Source of the DNA: Euwallacea fornicatus
Taxonomy: Eukaryota > Arthropoda > Insecta > Coleoptera > Curculionidae
Direction: 5' to 3'
NCBI RefSeq assembly: GCF_040115645.1
Contig: NC_089549.1
Coordinates: 62,001-126,000, forward strand
Length of the DNA: 64,000 nucleotides
Under the pieces are notes generated by a model. It ran no database searches. It worked only from the letters and a program-made list of their open reading frames with translations, and had not been told where the DNA came from. Positions within the stretch are counted from its first letter, which is position 1. Each line of letters opens with the position of its first letter. The translations under genes were made by a program, and so were the position numbers. This document shows positions 11,201 to 36,600 of the stretch, in pieces.

Positions 11201-11892
11201 GTTAAGATTTTTTTAGGCGATACTTGAGTGAATTGATAACTGTGTGTGCCTGCAAAAACGAGAAGTAGGTAAGTACCCGGCTCAAATAAGCGATTCGTCA
11301 AAAAAGTCCTTGCGGTACTCTTCTTATAATAGTGATCATGCAAATATCTACATAATAAAGCTGTTTACTGTAAGACATATGTTGATTCGACAAATATTTT
11401 GAGTTTCTCACCGTTTTCAAGGCCATACCAACAACTGTTGATAACAAATGGTTTTTGCGCTGATTTCATCTGATCAAAATAGTAAAATAGGATTTTTGTA
11501 GGCATTTTTATCACAGCTACAATTTCATATTGAAGGGTTTATTAGGCCAATCTTGAACTAATTAATAATATCAATACTTTAAACGTAAACAGTGATGATT
11601 AACCAACGAATTTTTCCAAAATAAGTTTTTGATTAACTGAAAAGCGGTCAAGTAGATACCTAAAAATTATAAAGTTGAATGAAGTTGATAAAAATGTCAA
11701 AACCATACAACGCCCTGATTGTATATAGGAATTTGGCCAATTAACGTCACCAAAAATGGAATTCTCATTTTAATCTGTTACTATAAAATCGAGCCCCTGG
11801 ACTATTCCAAAGGCGTCAAACAACAAAAGACATTGACATGCTCAGTATAATTTTTCAGTTTTTCGAAGTTTTGGCATCGACGGGGAAGATGT
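8260..11892. other. Gene-poor intergenic DNA
   Basis: No coding exon can be supported. A less AT-rich patch near 9770-9900 and another near 10250-10420 (with several TAAT/ATTA cores) could be regulatory, but this is only an impression. At 11130-11272 a G+C-richer patch ends in TAG|GTAAGTACC, a consensus donor, and might be a non-coding first exon. Confidence 0.5.
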
Positions 11893-12963
11893 TGACATAT
11901 AGTGTGACTCATTTGTTTTGGAATCAGTCTCTGAAAAGTTTATTGATTGTGCGATTTAGCTTGGATTTTTTTTAAATTATGAAGCTTGATAAATTGCACA
12001 TTTTCAGCAAAAATGTCCTAGTTGATATAAAATTCAACGCCTATTATGACAGTTTCTAGGAACAAAATTTTAATAAATCATATTAGCGATTTTTTTAGAA
12101 AAAATCTGTACACGCCACTGGATTAACCACCCCTGAAAATGAGCTTGTACAAAATTTTTAAAACAAATTTTGAGTAATAACAATTTTGTAGAATTAAAAA
12201 TACACACTAGATACTTACTTACATCTTCTTATACTTTCTCTGGGCATATTAAGGATCTTAGCTAGCCATTCTAATACTATTTCGAGGATTGTCGTTAAAA
12301 TATTGCAAAATTTGGTTATTATTTAGAAAAAGTCCACGACGTCCATTTTGCCTCGTTACTTCGACTTAACGGTCTATCTAGATGTCTGATGTCGACTTCT
12401 ACATTCTGCCGCAGCTTCTGCTGCCGTGTGCACTCACGTTGTCGCCAACAAAACGAAAAATTTCTGTTTTTTCTCTTACACTTAAATTTTACATAATTAT
12501 AATAATTAATAATTTAATTTGTATTAAGCACAAATAAGTTCTAATATCGATATTGATGTTTATTTCGTTTGTTTGACAGGTAAACACTTCACTTGTTCTC
12601 CATAGCCTACTATGAATTTTAAAAAATAAATAAGTGCTAAGGGTGAATTTTTAATTCTTCTACAAAATCGTTGTTACTAAAAATTTTACAATAAAATTTC
12701 CCACAGACCCATTTTGAGAGGTGGTCAATACAGTGGCGTACACAGATTTTTTCTAAAAAAATCGCTAATATGATTTATTAAAATTTTGCTCCTAGAAACT
12801 ATCATAATAGGCGTTGAATTTTACATCAACCAGGTCATTTTTGTTGAAAATGTGCACTTTATCGAGTTCTATAATAAAAAAAAATCCGGGCTAAATCGCA
12901 CAATCAATAAACTTTTTACAGACTGACCCCAAAACAACTGGATCACACTGTATGTATCATAGG
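11893..12963. repeat. Large inverted repeat, about 315-bp arms around about 430 bp
   Basis: The left arm (about 11893-12210) and right arm (about 12640-12963) are near-identical reverse complements. Shared blocks include AGTTTATTGATTGTGCGATT (left) and TAATAAATCATATTAGCGAT (left), both mirrored on the right. Inside each arm lies the motif GTAC(A/G)CGCCACTG / CAGTGGCGTACAC (12107-12121 and 12730-12743), like the ends of some DNA transposons. No transposase is visible. It could be a fold-back element or two inverted copies of one repeat. A transcript across it would form a long hairpin. Confidence 0.75.
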
Positions 12964-12971
12964 AATGCCTA

Positions 12972-13265
12972 CATTACGAATTTTTAAAATCGATTTGAAA
13001 TTTTTTCAATCTTTGCTAAATCGTGACTAAATTATTAGGCTAAATAGAAACGATCAGAGAAGTTTATAAAGTGTTCCGTATTATGAATAAAATAGTAATG
13101 AGAAAACGTGATAACTTTTTTATATTGATGTAGGAAGGGTTGAGATGTATACATCAACAGAGCTGTCAATTTTTAAAATTTATTTGAAACTCTGATTTTT
13201 TCTAAATTGTGACTCGAAAAATGAGACTAAATAAAGATGGAAAAGAAGCATTATGACATATATCG
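12972..13265. repeat. Degenerate tandem repeat, period about 190 bp
   Basis: A block around 12976-13055 (TTTTTAAAATCGATTTGAAA then CTAAATCGTGACT then GGCTAAATAGA) recurs in altered form around 13170-13245 (TTTTTAAAATTTATTTGAAA, CTAAATTGTGACT, GACTAAATAAA). It adjoins the right arm of the inverted repeat and may belong to the same repeat family. Confidence 0.55.
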
Positions 13266-15181
13266 AAAGACGGACAATACAAAATTGAATTGTCAAAAGT
13301 GGTTCCAAAGACAGTGTGGCATTTTTAAAAATTTTCTGGTATTTTGTGTGATTGTGCTTTACTTGTGAACTATTCTGGATCAATCTTTAAGTAAAATCAG
13401 CCACTCCAAAGCAACTTTTTTACTTTCCTACATTTTAAAGGATTATGAATGAAGGATATGACCGATTTTCGTCATATTCCAATTTCTGAGCTTTTACACA
13501 TTTATGTGTTTTTGAGTTTTTTGAAGTCAGTCACCTCTGGACATTGCAAACTAAAGCATCCATTCTGATATATGAACACAAATACAATATGATCTTTTTA
13601 TGTCTATCAGCCAAAATTTTCTTACCTCATTTTTAAATTTCAAAGATTTCTAAAGGTTGTAAATGGATTTAACTGTAAAGTTAAGGCTCGTTTGAGTCAG
13701 GTCTTAATGTTTTGAATTCAGGGTCAAATGATTTAAAACTTAAAGGCAGGAAAATCGGTTCGAGTAGAAACCAAAATTCGTCCAGCCACTTCAGACTTAC
13801 ATCTCAATTTTAGTATCGTTAAATCTATTTCAGCGGGTTTTTTGCAAGGTTGCCGCTGATCATAAAGCAACAAGAAAATAGTTAACAATAATTTCCTTGG
13901 AACTGTGGAAGTGTGGTAGTATCTATTTAAAATACAAAAACAACGGAAAACATGAAGTAAAACAGTTTTTTCAATTTTCATGAGCCATTTAATTGCACTG
14001 ATTGGCTCATAAATCATTTTTTTTTATAAATACTTAGGTAAAACAACTAAATCGTGTTTAGTTTGTTCTCTTTCAGGAGTGATTATCCTTTTCTGATCTA
14101 ATTAAAAAAAAAATGTACTCAAAAATCTAAGTTTATATAACTTTACCAAGAAGATAATTGCCATAAAACCATGGAACAAGGTCAAATTATTGCTTAGTCT
14201 TATTCGAAGTTCGCCAGTGCTTGATTTCTTGGCATTAAATCGGACAGAATAGATTGAAGACATGGCAACACCGTATTCAAAGAAGATGCTGGCTTTGCGG
14301 GTTTTTTCCCATATTCATCATAGTCCGGCAGTCGCCGGCAACACGGCAAGGGAAACGGGTAGTGTTAGGTACAACAAGCGGAACCACATATACTTGGTAG
14401 TAGTACCTCGATGCGTGATCTCGGAGTTTCAAAGACCGCAAAGAGTTTCGTGCATCAAAAGCGTTCCTGATAATTACTTAAAGGTAACGAAGTTAAATAA
14501 ATCTGAATTAAAGTGGTACAATAAGCATAATTTTTCTGCTGAAGTAAAATTTTTATTCAAGTGATTTTAAAGTGCATATCGATTTCTAATTGTGCGTGAA
14601 AGAGGTACGAAAATCGCCGGAAAAATCGCTGTGTCAATCTCAAAACGGAATACTTTTCTAGGTTCTCATGTTTCAGTATCAATTTGTGTTCATCCTTGAG
14701 GTGACATCCAGCGACGTGTGTAATTGCGAAGTGATAAGCAATAGGACCATAAAATTGGTACTGGTAATCATTTCAATAATACCTTATGCCGCACGACTGC
14801 TATTACGGCAACATTCGTATTATTTAAATGAAAAGCGTATAAACATTTGATGTTTTCGTAATTGGTCGAAGGTCGTATCAGTTATGTGGTTCTCGCTAGT
14901 CACTCTCATCAAATCAGTAAGTTTTGACGGCATATTCGTTGAAATTGTACGCCAGTATTAAAAGATTAATTAAGACGAACTAGTTCATTTTTATAGAAGA
15001 AACACGAAAATGACACTACTTACCAATAATAATTGGAAAATTTTATTGGTACCACGAAGGAAAAAAATACTTAATTTGGCAAAACGGCACTTGGAGTTTG
15101 TCATGATAGGTGGTTGTTTTATTACACTACTAAGCAAAGCGGCTGCCTATAGCGAGTCTAAGGACATTTATCACCCGACCC
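13266..15181. other. Intergenic DNA without recognised genes
   Basis: Several short open frames exist (for example 14262-14564 plus and 13733-14017 minus), but none shows a family I recognise or a consistent exon structure. The G+C-richer patches at 14230-14480 and 14870-14930 could be promoter-like for the transporter downstream. I cannot show it. Confidence 0.5.
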
Positions 15182-15511
15182 GGACATGGTAACTGGATAT
15201 TGTTATACACCATTAAGTGATTAATCGATAAACAAATTGCTGTTACTTAATAACAATAAATGTCTATGTGATTTTATGTGAATTGTAGTTGAGACTACAA
15301 TTTGAGGATTTGAAGCTGAAGGGGTTCTAGTAATGACAAAGTAATCCTTAATAATTGTATTTCACAAAGTTCTTCTGTTATGATAATCATGATTGTCAAC
15401 TTTTATAATTTTATAACAAAATTACTTAGCAATGTATTGATATTAAGTAACAGCAATTTACTTATTGATTAATCACTTAATGGTGTATGACAATATCTAG
15501 TTACTATGTCC
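15182..15511. mobile_element. MITE with about 79-bp terminal inverted repeats
   Basis: The left arm 15182-15260 begins GGACATGGTAACTGGATATT, and the right arm 15433-15511 ends in the near-exact reverse complement (...ACTATGTCC). Both carry the core ACACCATTAAGTGATTAATC. The interior of about 170 bp is AT-rich and non-coding. No convincing target-site duplication was seen at the boundaries chosen, so the true ends may differ by a few bases. Confidence 0.75.
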
Positions 15512-16453
15512 TTTGCCTTATACAAGTTTTCTATTAATGACATACATATTCACAAATATTGCTGCATCATAATAAAATACCCTTAGATCTGCCCAACCTT
15601 AGATTCACCAAAAAACAAAACGATTTTTCAAAAATTCCCAACTACCTTGACCCTAGCCAGCCTTAACCTACATATACGCATAGGTAACTTTGTAGCATAT
15701 ATATAGGTTTATTTTCTCGAAATTGTCATCTCAATTCAAGAATCAGCAGAGCCATGTTGGGTAAGAAACTGAGATTGTAATATTTATCCGAAAACTAAGC
15801 AATTTTTCGACACATTTTTAATTATCTTTGGAACCACACCACTGCAACAGCAATAAATTTTCGAGTACGTTCATATTCTATACATTGCTCTCAATAAAAG
15901 TAAACGGAGGCCTGCCTCTATTTCATCAGATTTATTACTTGAGTGATCACCAACGCGCATTTAATTATATGCTTTCATCGTCTATTATCGCTTGAAATCC
16001 ACTGTTATCGAAACCCTAACAATATACCACTTAACTTTTAGTGGATATCTGACGTTAATTTTAATAAGAGTTCCGAAGAATTCGATTGCATCATATTATC
16101 AAACAGTTATAACAAATGCCAGAGCGTATTAGCACTGAAAAATGTACGTGAGTTGACATAGTTTTGTTTGATTAAAATGTTATTATGAATAAACATTTCA
16201 TTTAAGGAAACTTCTTTTTCAGACTGCCCTTTTCACCTGTATTACAAAAAAGACTGATTTCCATATGCTACAAACGATCTGCTTTGGCTGAAAACCCAAT
16301 AAGCAATTCTGGGCGAACCCTGGTCGTAAATCTTTTCGACTTCGTGTTAAATTGCAAGAGGCACAGAGGAAGGAAGAGCAAAACAAACACCAGTTACAGC
16401 TGTAAAAATACCTGCTGCAGGCCAGACTTCATCATCATCGAACTCGTGGAGAA

Positions 16454-16490
16454 TATATAAATAATTCTCAAGCGTGAAAAGTTTCACAGT
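16454..16490 (+). promoter_or_regulatory. TATA-box core promoter of ABCC gene 1
   Basis: TATATAAAT at 16454-16462 lies about 30 nt before an initiator-like TCACAGT (16484-16490). The start codon follows at 16535, leaving a 5' UTR of about 50 nt. The placement is that of a standard insect TATA/Inr promoter. Confidence 0.55.
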
Positions 16491-16534
16491 CCAAAAAAAG
16501 ATTTATCTTCCATGCTAGTGACTTCTTGAGCAAT

Positions 16535-23450
<6,916 letters not shown>

Positions 23451-25202
23451 GGCTGGTATATAGGAAGTTTTGTCCCAAAACTCGGAATATGTTTGATTGT
23501 CAGAGTCAGAGAAAACTATGTTAGTGTTTAAAAGCTTTATTATTGATGCATGTTTTATTTATTTATTTTTTTTTTCGATTTAATTGGGAGTTAAAATTTT
23601 TAGAAATGCTCAAAGTTTAAAAAAAAAATAAAGGAGCAAAAAATAGCAACGTTGCTTGAGATTAGCTCCTCTTGTGAGTGATGTTAATGGCAGCTGTCCT
23701 GCTTTGGGTTTCATCAGGGAGCGATTTTTAACGGAAACAAAAACTTAAAGTTGTCCTGTTATTTAATTGAAATTTTTAGTTAGTTTTGGTGGTCATCACG
23801 TATATGATTGGTGCAATTTTAATTCTATCATTAAAAGAAAGCAATATGAGTCACTGTGATGGATCAATAATACTTATTTATGTAGCTTTAATGGAAATAC
23901 TGTGAAATAAAGAAGGCGACATCATGTACTGATGCATTGAATTCTTGATATTACTATTTGATATAAAAGGAATTAACTGCAATTTGTTTATAAATAATCC
24001 CCATAAAGTTCCGCACTCTATCACTGTAATTTAGGTGCAATTCGAAGCTCGCATTACCTTATCGGGTAAATAAGGTACTGAATTGTGATTATTTGTGTCT
24101 TACGCGTGTACTTACGTGAAAAAAAAACGTCAAAAGGCCTTTACTTAAGTGAGAAATATTTTTTTAGCATTTTTAAAGAAATAATTATATCTAGAGTAAG
24201 TTAGTTCAGGTTAGGCATTAGTGCCAAAGGTAGGGTTAAGAATTTTCAGTTATACATTATCATTTTTCAGTTGAACTTGCAAACTGCCTAAGAGAGAAGT
24301 CATATAATTAAATTTTTTCTTTACCTTAGGACTGCTTTGTATTGTATTTTTTTTATCAAAATCAACACTAGTTCCTCGTTCGTTTTAGTACCTATATTCT
24401 GTTATATTGTCAAATGCAAGTTCTGTTTATATAAATGTTTACATTGTTTTGATAATAAAGAATAGAATAAACAATGTCTTTCATTATGTTGAACTGTTGA
24501 AAATTTACTTTAAATAGGGCATAATTGTGAATTAACGAGTAGTTAGCAGTTATCTGTGAAGTTGTTTATTGGAAAATGAATAATTTTTTTTTTCAGAATT
24601 TTAAAAGAAATATATATCGAAATTATTTTAAAATGTATATTAATTAAACAGAAGCATATATATATGTGCTTCTGTTGTTCCCTGCTCTCTGATAACCACT
24701 TTAGCGGATCAACATATACTAAGTGGATTGAATTTTTATCTTTTCATAAGAACGCATTGTCGCAAAATTAAATAATAACTATCCAAAATGGTTATTTACA
24801 TATAAAGCTATTTTTTACCTATAGACTATAAAAAATTCCTAATACATAAATACTGTTATGTGACGGTATACACCGATAAGAATTTGAATTAAAAAAAAAT
24901 TGCAAAGCTTCGTTCGTATTAATCGCATTCACGTATAAAGTTCCAATTCTCCTTTATACAAGTAAAGTGCATAACAGACTTAAGTAGCTATTGGGACTGT
25001 ATCGGTAACATTGTAATCTACTCTATAGACACAAATTATTTATGAAACCAACCATATGAATTCTAACGAGTTCAAGCAGTTCGTCAAACCATTAGGGCGA
25101 TAACAAATGAGTTTTATGATAGTAAACAAATCGTATCGTCTCTGAAAGGGCACCATATCTGACGTTCATTCTTAGTGTGACCTTAGTTCAGTGTATCACA
25201 TT
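23451..25202. other. Intergenic spacer between the two ABCC genes
   Basis: It holds the 3' UTR of copy 1 with its polyadenylation signals, then AT-rich DNA without a supportable exon. A 28-nt near-palindrome sits at 24648-24675. An initiator-like TTCAGTGT occurs about 15 nt before the ATG of copy 2. Confidence 0.6.
24648..24675. repeat. Short palindrome with an AT-repeat centre
   Basis: ACAGAAGCA and its exact reverse complement TGCTTCTGT flank a TATATATATG centre. It may be only a chance hairpin built on an AT microsatellite. Confidence 0.5.
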
Positions 25203-30732
<5,530 letters not shown>

Positions 30733-30756
30733 TGCTGTAAATTTTAAATAAATAAA

Positions 30757-31815
30757 AGTGTATTTTATTGTAATGTTGCTATTATTAATCCTCAATTCAT
30801 TCTTTAAACTAACCATTCAAATCTCCGTTCAAATCTTTCTATATGCTTCAAGTTTCTTGATTTTTTTATATTTGTCTCGCCGGTTTTTAAAAATTAATTC
30901 GCACAATTTTCGATTAAAGTTGTTCACAACATTTTGCTAGAAAATAGCTGGAAATGGGAAAAATTGTGAGTTATTTGTGTTTTTCAATTAATTATTGTCG
31001 TAAAGGTCGGAACGATCTTACCGAATGTATATCCATTTTCCATTCCTTTTTAAACTTATTAACGATTATTTTGTCTTAAAATGCTTGAAAAATGATAAAA
31101 ATTTCATGTATTATAAAAAAGATTCTAATAAAAATAGTAGTTTCTAGACTTTTAACGCATTCGGATAAATCAAGTTAATCGGATTGAAGCAAAAAATACA
31201 CACTTTTAATGGCAGCTTTTAACTTTTCATTAATGCTTGACAAACAGGGCAATATCGCTATAAAAAAAGTAATATATGAAAATTCGACCATTTTTGTGCA
31301 ACAACAAAACTGAAAAAAAATCAAACCTGAAGCGCACAGCACTGCGGAATTCAAAACATAAGAATTATAAGTATTTTCCAATGACGATGTTAATACGATT
31401 TTTTTCACTGCGCGATCTAAGTATATTTTGTAAAATTACCGTAAACTTACCTAAATTAAATACAAATTAAACCCGAAATATTAAAAACATGTCATGAAAC
31501 ATAGTATCAGTAGTGACGTTTTATTTGATATTCATTTCCATGAAAATCATACATAGAACAGCAATAGGGTGAAAAATGTGAAAAAATGTGTTTTATTAGT
31601 CACTCAGTTCACCCAATAATGGAATCTTATAGCTAGTAGTGAAAAAAAGTATTATGGAAATATTTTATATTATTACGCCATCTATTTTTTTTCCGCGCTA
31701 ACAAAATCAACCCTCCTAAAGGCCACTACCCCTAAACTATCGATCATATTCTCTCTTCTCCCCTTTATTTCCATGTGTTGTTTCTGACAAACAAAAACAG
31801 TGCATTTTGTGTAAC
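30757..31815. other. Intergenic DNA between ABCC copy 2 and the Popeye gene
   Basis: AT-rich, with no supportable exon. The promoter of the downstream gene should lie in the last few hundred bases, which become less AT-rich from about 31690. Confidence 0.6.
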
Positions 31816-33623
31816 ATGCCTTCTCTGCCTGAAGGGGGTTTAGGGCCGAATCAAGAAAGACCTCACACCTTGTATGTGGGCCCAGGGCAGAATTTGTCTT
31901 GGCCAGAGAAAGACAGGAATATTACTTACCACATACCTTCAGGTAACCTTTAAGACTCAGCTATAAAGGGGCCCCCTTTTTGATTCAATAAGGGCCTTAT
32001 TAATTACGCGAATTAACTAAAAACCACTTATGTTTATCTCTATTTCTTCTTAATGTTTGTGCAGTCTGTGAAGAATTTTACTATCCAAGTGAAGGTCGTA
32101 AGTTGTCAGACGCTTTAACAGCCGTTTTTGATGTTTTTTTCTCGAATTCTACTATAGGTATGCAGCCTTCGAAAGAGTTGCGAATAATTCATAAAAAACG
32201 TAGGAGGGTTTGCATCATTACTTCATCAGTAGAATATTAATTAATCACGACCTTAGTCTAGTTGCTCTCATCTTAATTACTATTAGAAGTCTTGATGCAG
32301 TCAAATTTATATAGGCTTGTTCATACATGCTTAGGTTGCTGAAAAAATAATGTTTAAATACTAATGTGCTCTTCCTCAGCGACTTGGTGGCCTTGGTGCG
32401 ATTACTGGAAAGAACCGCAGCACATTTTGTACCAATTGGCCAACGTCTGCTTCGTCATAGCATACTCCTCCACCTGTTCCAAAAAGGGCGTCCTCTTCAT
32501 GCATTCCTGGCTAATATTCGGTAAGTCCTTCCAAAATCCATCCTCAAGCTTCACAAGCACCTTACAGGCCTTATGCTTTTCTCGACATGGGCCTGGAACA
32601 TCATTTGTGCTCCAGACGTCTTTACCTGGAATTTCGCCTTCATGCTCATGAATATGGCGCAGGTCTTCCACATCCTCTATCAACTGAGACCGGTGAAATT
32701 CGACCCAGAACTCGAAGAGGTCTTTCATAATCTTTTCGAACCATTCAAGGTTTGTTTTAGGCTATTTTAATATGCATTTATTAGGGGTTCTGTTTGGTAG
32801 ATGTCTAGGCTACAATTTAAGCGCATGGTGAGCTCAGATTTCGCCCAAATCATGTCGTTACATGCAGGAGAGGCTTATGCTGTTCAAAACTTGACCAGGA
32901 CTGACAGACTAGGACTGCTGCTTTCTGGAAAAGTTTGTGAGTTTCGGTTTATCAAAATGGAGGTTTCTGGTGGATATTTTAGGTGAATGTCTTGAGCGAT
33001 AATCAGTTCTTACATCCAATTCTGCCTTGCGAATTCCTGGATTCTCCGGAGTTTGAGTCAAGTCGCAATACTGTAGATGATAAGTTTAAGGTGGCCATTG
33101 TCGCTGCCAGTTCCTGCAGATACCTCTACTGGCAGAGATCGGCCTTGGAATACCTTTTCGTGAAAGACACCTACATAGCTACAGTGCTCACCACCTTAAT
33201 CGCCAGAGACATTACTACAAAACTTTACGCAATGAACAATAAAATAGTGACGGCCAAGGGTTCGCACTTGGATATCCGGTTACCGAGCATAACCTCGTCT
33301 CTCGCCTCAGGGGGGGAATACAAGAGCCCCATAAGGACTAAAAGAGTTAATGGAGGTAACTTTAGTATTAATAATTTTCTGCAGGTTTTATGGGATTTTC
33401 AGCTGTTTGCAGTGCCACTGTCGAAAGCTACTGTAATGAAAGTCAGAAGCAGAAGCAGAAGCAATATGGGAAAATTAATAAAGAGCCTCAAAGTTGCTAT
33501 GCAGGAGAGATGGAGCCTCTCACGGAATTGCCTTCTTTGGACGACTTGACCTCTAATGACGTAGAGAGCTGGCTGGAGACCAGTTCAAAATATCATAGTT
33601 GTGAGCTTGTTGATACTGAATAA
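31816..33623 (+). CDS. Popeye domain-containing protein (POPDC/BVES family)
   Basis: Seven exons: 31816-31942, 32065-32097, 32380-32520, 32568-32749, 32801-32932, 32983-33355 and 33403-33623. All phases close to 402 residues. The short N-terminus has two N-glycosylation sequons (NLS and NIT), as expected for an extracellular end. Three hydrophobic segments follow (LANVCFVIAYSS, LMLFSTWAWNII, FAFMLMNMAQVFHILY). Then comes the cytoplasmic Popeye domain with RTDRLGLLLSGKVNVL, the cAMP-pocket motif FLDSPEF and KFKVAIVA, and the conserved LDIRLPSI near its end. POPDC proteins bind cAMP and modulate membrane trafficking and ion channels in muscle and heart; this is family knowledge. The last intron is 47 nt, with an alternative in-frame acceptor 18 nt earlier that would make it only 29 nt. 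An AATAAA overlaps the stop codon. Confidence 0.92.
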
Positions 33624-33624
33624 A

Positions 33625-36600
33625 ATTGTCTTTTGTGGTTTTATTGCGCAAAACAGATGTTGTATTACGGGGGCTGAAGTTATAAGAAAAACATCAAATT
33701 AACTAAAGCAAACTGTGGGTGACAGTGATTATCTTCCGTTATCAATAAACCAGTAAGCTTTATGAGTGATTTGTAAATAATTGTTAGTTTTAGTACAAAT
33801 AAAATAATAGGCATACATATTATTGCTGGCTCCCGGGCAATATGCCCATAAGAGCACGTGTACCCCCTTGGGCACAAACTCGGCAAAACTGAGGGATTTT
33901 TCGATATAACTGTGTTAAATCCACCTAAGTAAACATAGATATCCTTTTAATTAGTTTGTACTCCAACAACTGATGATCAGCGACAAAGTCATGTCTCCCA
34001 ACATTAAATGTTAAGAGCAACTTACCAGTAGATTCCGCATTAAGCGCATTTTTCAAGCTCCTCTTTTGCTCGTAACCTCGAGTCAAACTTCTCCCTTTAC
34101 CCGGTCCCTATTGTCTCTTAAAACCCCATAAAAAACTGTAATAAATATCTATCGACAGCCCTGCAAAAGGGTTATAGAGGCTCAATACAAATAATCGCAA
34201 AAAGGATCGGCCATGGTCGGAAATTTAATGTTTCGAAAAAAAATTTATTGGCGATGCGCTCTATTTTCGTATTTCACTCAAACAGATGGTGAAGGGTTGA
34301 TTGCAACCCTGAAACGTATAGAATTCATAGAGGAATACCCTGGAGCTTAAAGAATGACCTCCCCTCTTATGGCTCAACCTACGATTTCTTGCAAGGTTTG
34401 TAAAACAAGTTATAAAGTTCCTGATAATTAATTTCTGAAAGGGCGTTATGTCTTCCTTGCTGGCGAAGGGAAAGCGTCAACCCTTTTTTTTCTATTTTTG
34501 CACGAAACGAAAGAATACACAAAACATGGAAATTAAGGGTCTCAATTCTTTGGTTTGTTTAAGCACCTAATCAAACTTAATGCCTCACAATACGCCTTTT
34601 TCCCTAAATCCTGGCCTGGAGCAAGGTATGTCCCGGAGAAAAAGGGGGTTGTTCTGGTCTGTTGATCGAGGCAGCTGCAACCGTTTCGTGTTTCGAGCAA
34701 ATGTGATTTTTGGCTTTGATTTGTGTTGTATGCGAGCCGTGAAATCTAACTTTTCCGCTTGTTATTTCGACATAAAGTCCTACTAAATAAATAGAGTATA
34801 AAATTAGCGAAGAAACTAGGTATTTGAGTTTTTTCCAAGTAAAACGAAAATGTAGTCTGTTTCCATAAGTAACAGGCTTTATATCTATATCTAAAAATGT
34901 TTAAATCGGAGCTTAAGTGCCTCCCTTAAAAGCTATTAACCGTATTACCTGTAGATTATTCCAAATGACATAATTTCAAAGGTAACATCCGCATACATTA
35001 AAGGTGTCGGACCCTCCCTAATCCTTACGGACCCCATAGAGCATCACCCGATTTTTTTATAGACACAATACAGTTTTTTCCATTTTTTAGGGAATTTACC
35101 AACATGCTGGACCCGACAGATGGTACGGTTTAATTTTGTAAATAATAGTTGTCCAGAATTCAAACTTGCATTGTGACAACAAATTATTAGAGCGCCTTCC
35201 TTGTCTGCTTCAAGATTTCAACGCGAAAAGGAAAGATGTTTCTATAGCTTCAATTATTTAAATAATCGAACGTCAAAATTTTACCCACGAATAATAGGCA
35301 CCTTTTGGCAATCATAAAGTTCTTGTCCCTCAGTTATTTCGCTCTGACCACTTTCAATAACTTTCTTGGGTAATCCCTGATGATTTGATGGGCGGTCCGA
35401 ATGTTCGTCTCTAAATGGTCAATTGATTGCATTTCTTATGAATTTGATTCTTTTTTATAGTATCCTTAACTATGTACGAGTTTCCGCTTTATCCTCGATG
35501 TAAGATTGATACTTCAAAGTTCGAGTGCTGGGGGCTAAAATCTAATTTTAGAAAGATCACTTAAGAAGCCATCCCTTGTCAAACTAAAAATCCTAAGCCG
35601 AAAATACTATGAAATATTGCAAGTCCTAAGAATTATATTTTGGGACGCATCATAATCTTGAGATTTACCAATAATTTTGAGTAAATAATTGTTAATATGG
35701 TTAAAAGAATTATATTTTCAAAATGGTTATACAGTGTTAAACAATTGGTGAAAACTAATTTAACGAAATTATTGTTAAACAACAAATATGACAAATTTTA
35801 AGAAATATTGCAAATTATGCTTGACAAGTATATATTGGGATTCTTTAACAAATAAGTTAAGTACTCTGCGACGACTTGACTTTGACGTGTTCTATCCCTT
35901 CTAGCGTATATTTTGTAATTTGTAAATCGATAATTAAAAAAAAATCTCAAAATATGGTCCGAGGACTGCTTATTACGTAGAAATTAAGAGCAATTATAAT
36001 TTCTGGCCTTATTAAATAAAAATCAATTTAAAAAAATTGCACAGGCTTAACATTGTCAGAGTTATCAGTTGGGAATATTGTTAAGTATCACAATGAGAGA
36101 GGTACAATTGAAATTAAAGGTACGTAGAGTGGGTAGGTAGGTAGAGTTAAAGGTACTGGTCGTTGTCGAATTGTTAACGAAAGAAATCGAGGAGTATTAG
36201 TAAAAATGTGCTAAGAGCAGAGACGGAGCACTTCGCGGGAAATCAGTGCTAGATGGAACGACGAAGGTAATTAAAATTTATGGATGAAAAATGGATACAT
36301 ATGTCCAAACTTTGTTGTTGGCTTACTCTCGGCTCTTAAAGATAATATAAATGGTCTGTGACGTCAGAATTTTGAGTTCGATAAACCGCACTCTTAGCAT
36401 CCAGTAAAATATCTTGATCAGGCCAGAGCGCTGGAAACTAGTTTTTAAACCTCTTTCCGGAAAGTTGAAAACGCAACTTTTGCGTGGCATAAGATATGAA
36501 TAAAAAATAAAATAAAAGTTGACCAATTTCTAACTTTTTCATATATTTTATGTGAAAATGGAACACACAGTCAAATAAGAAATTAAATATTAAAGAAACG

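Noticed and set aside
14262..15192. Three open frames upstream of ABCC copy 1 as small genes
   Set aside because: They have no domain or signal that I recognise, do not phase with each other, and one runs into the MITE arm.
25191..25202. Upstream Met at 25191 as the start of ABCC copy 2
   Set aside because: Starting at 25203 gives an exon of the same 74-nt length as in copy 1 and a typical MRP4 N-terminus. The four extra codons have no support.
33356..33384. A 29-nt intron in the Popeye gene (GTAACT...CTGCAG)
   Set aside because: A second acceptor 18 nt downstream (ATTTTCAG at 33395-33402) keeps the same frame and gives a normal 47-nt intron, so the ultra-short intron is not needed.
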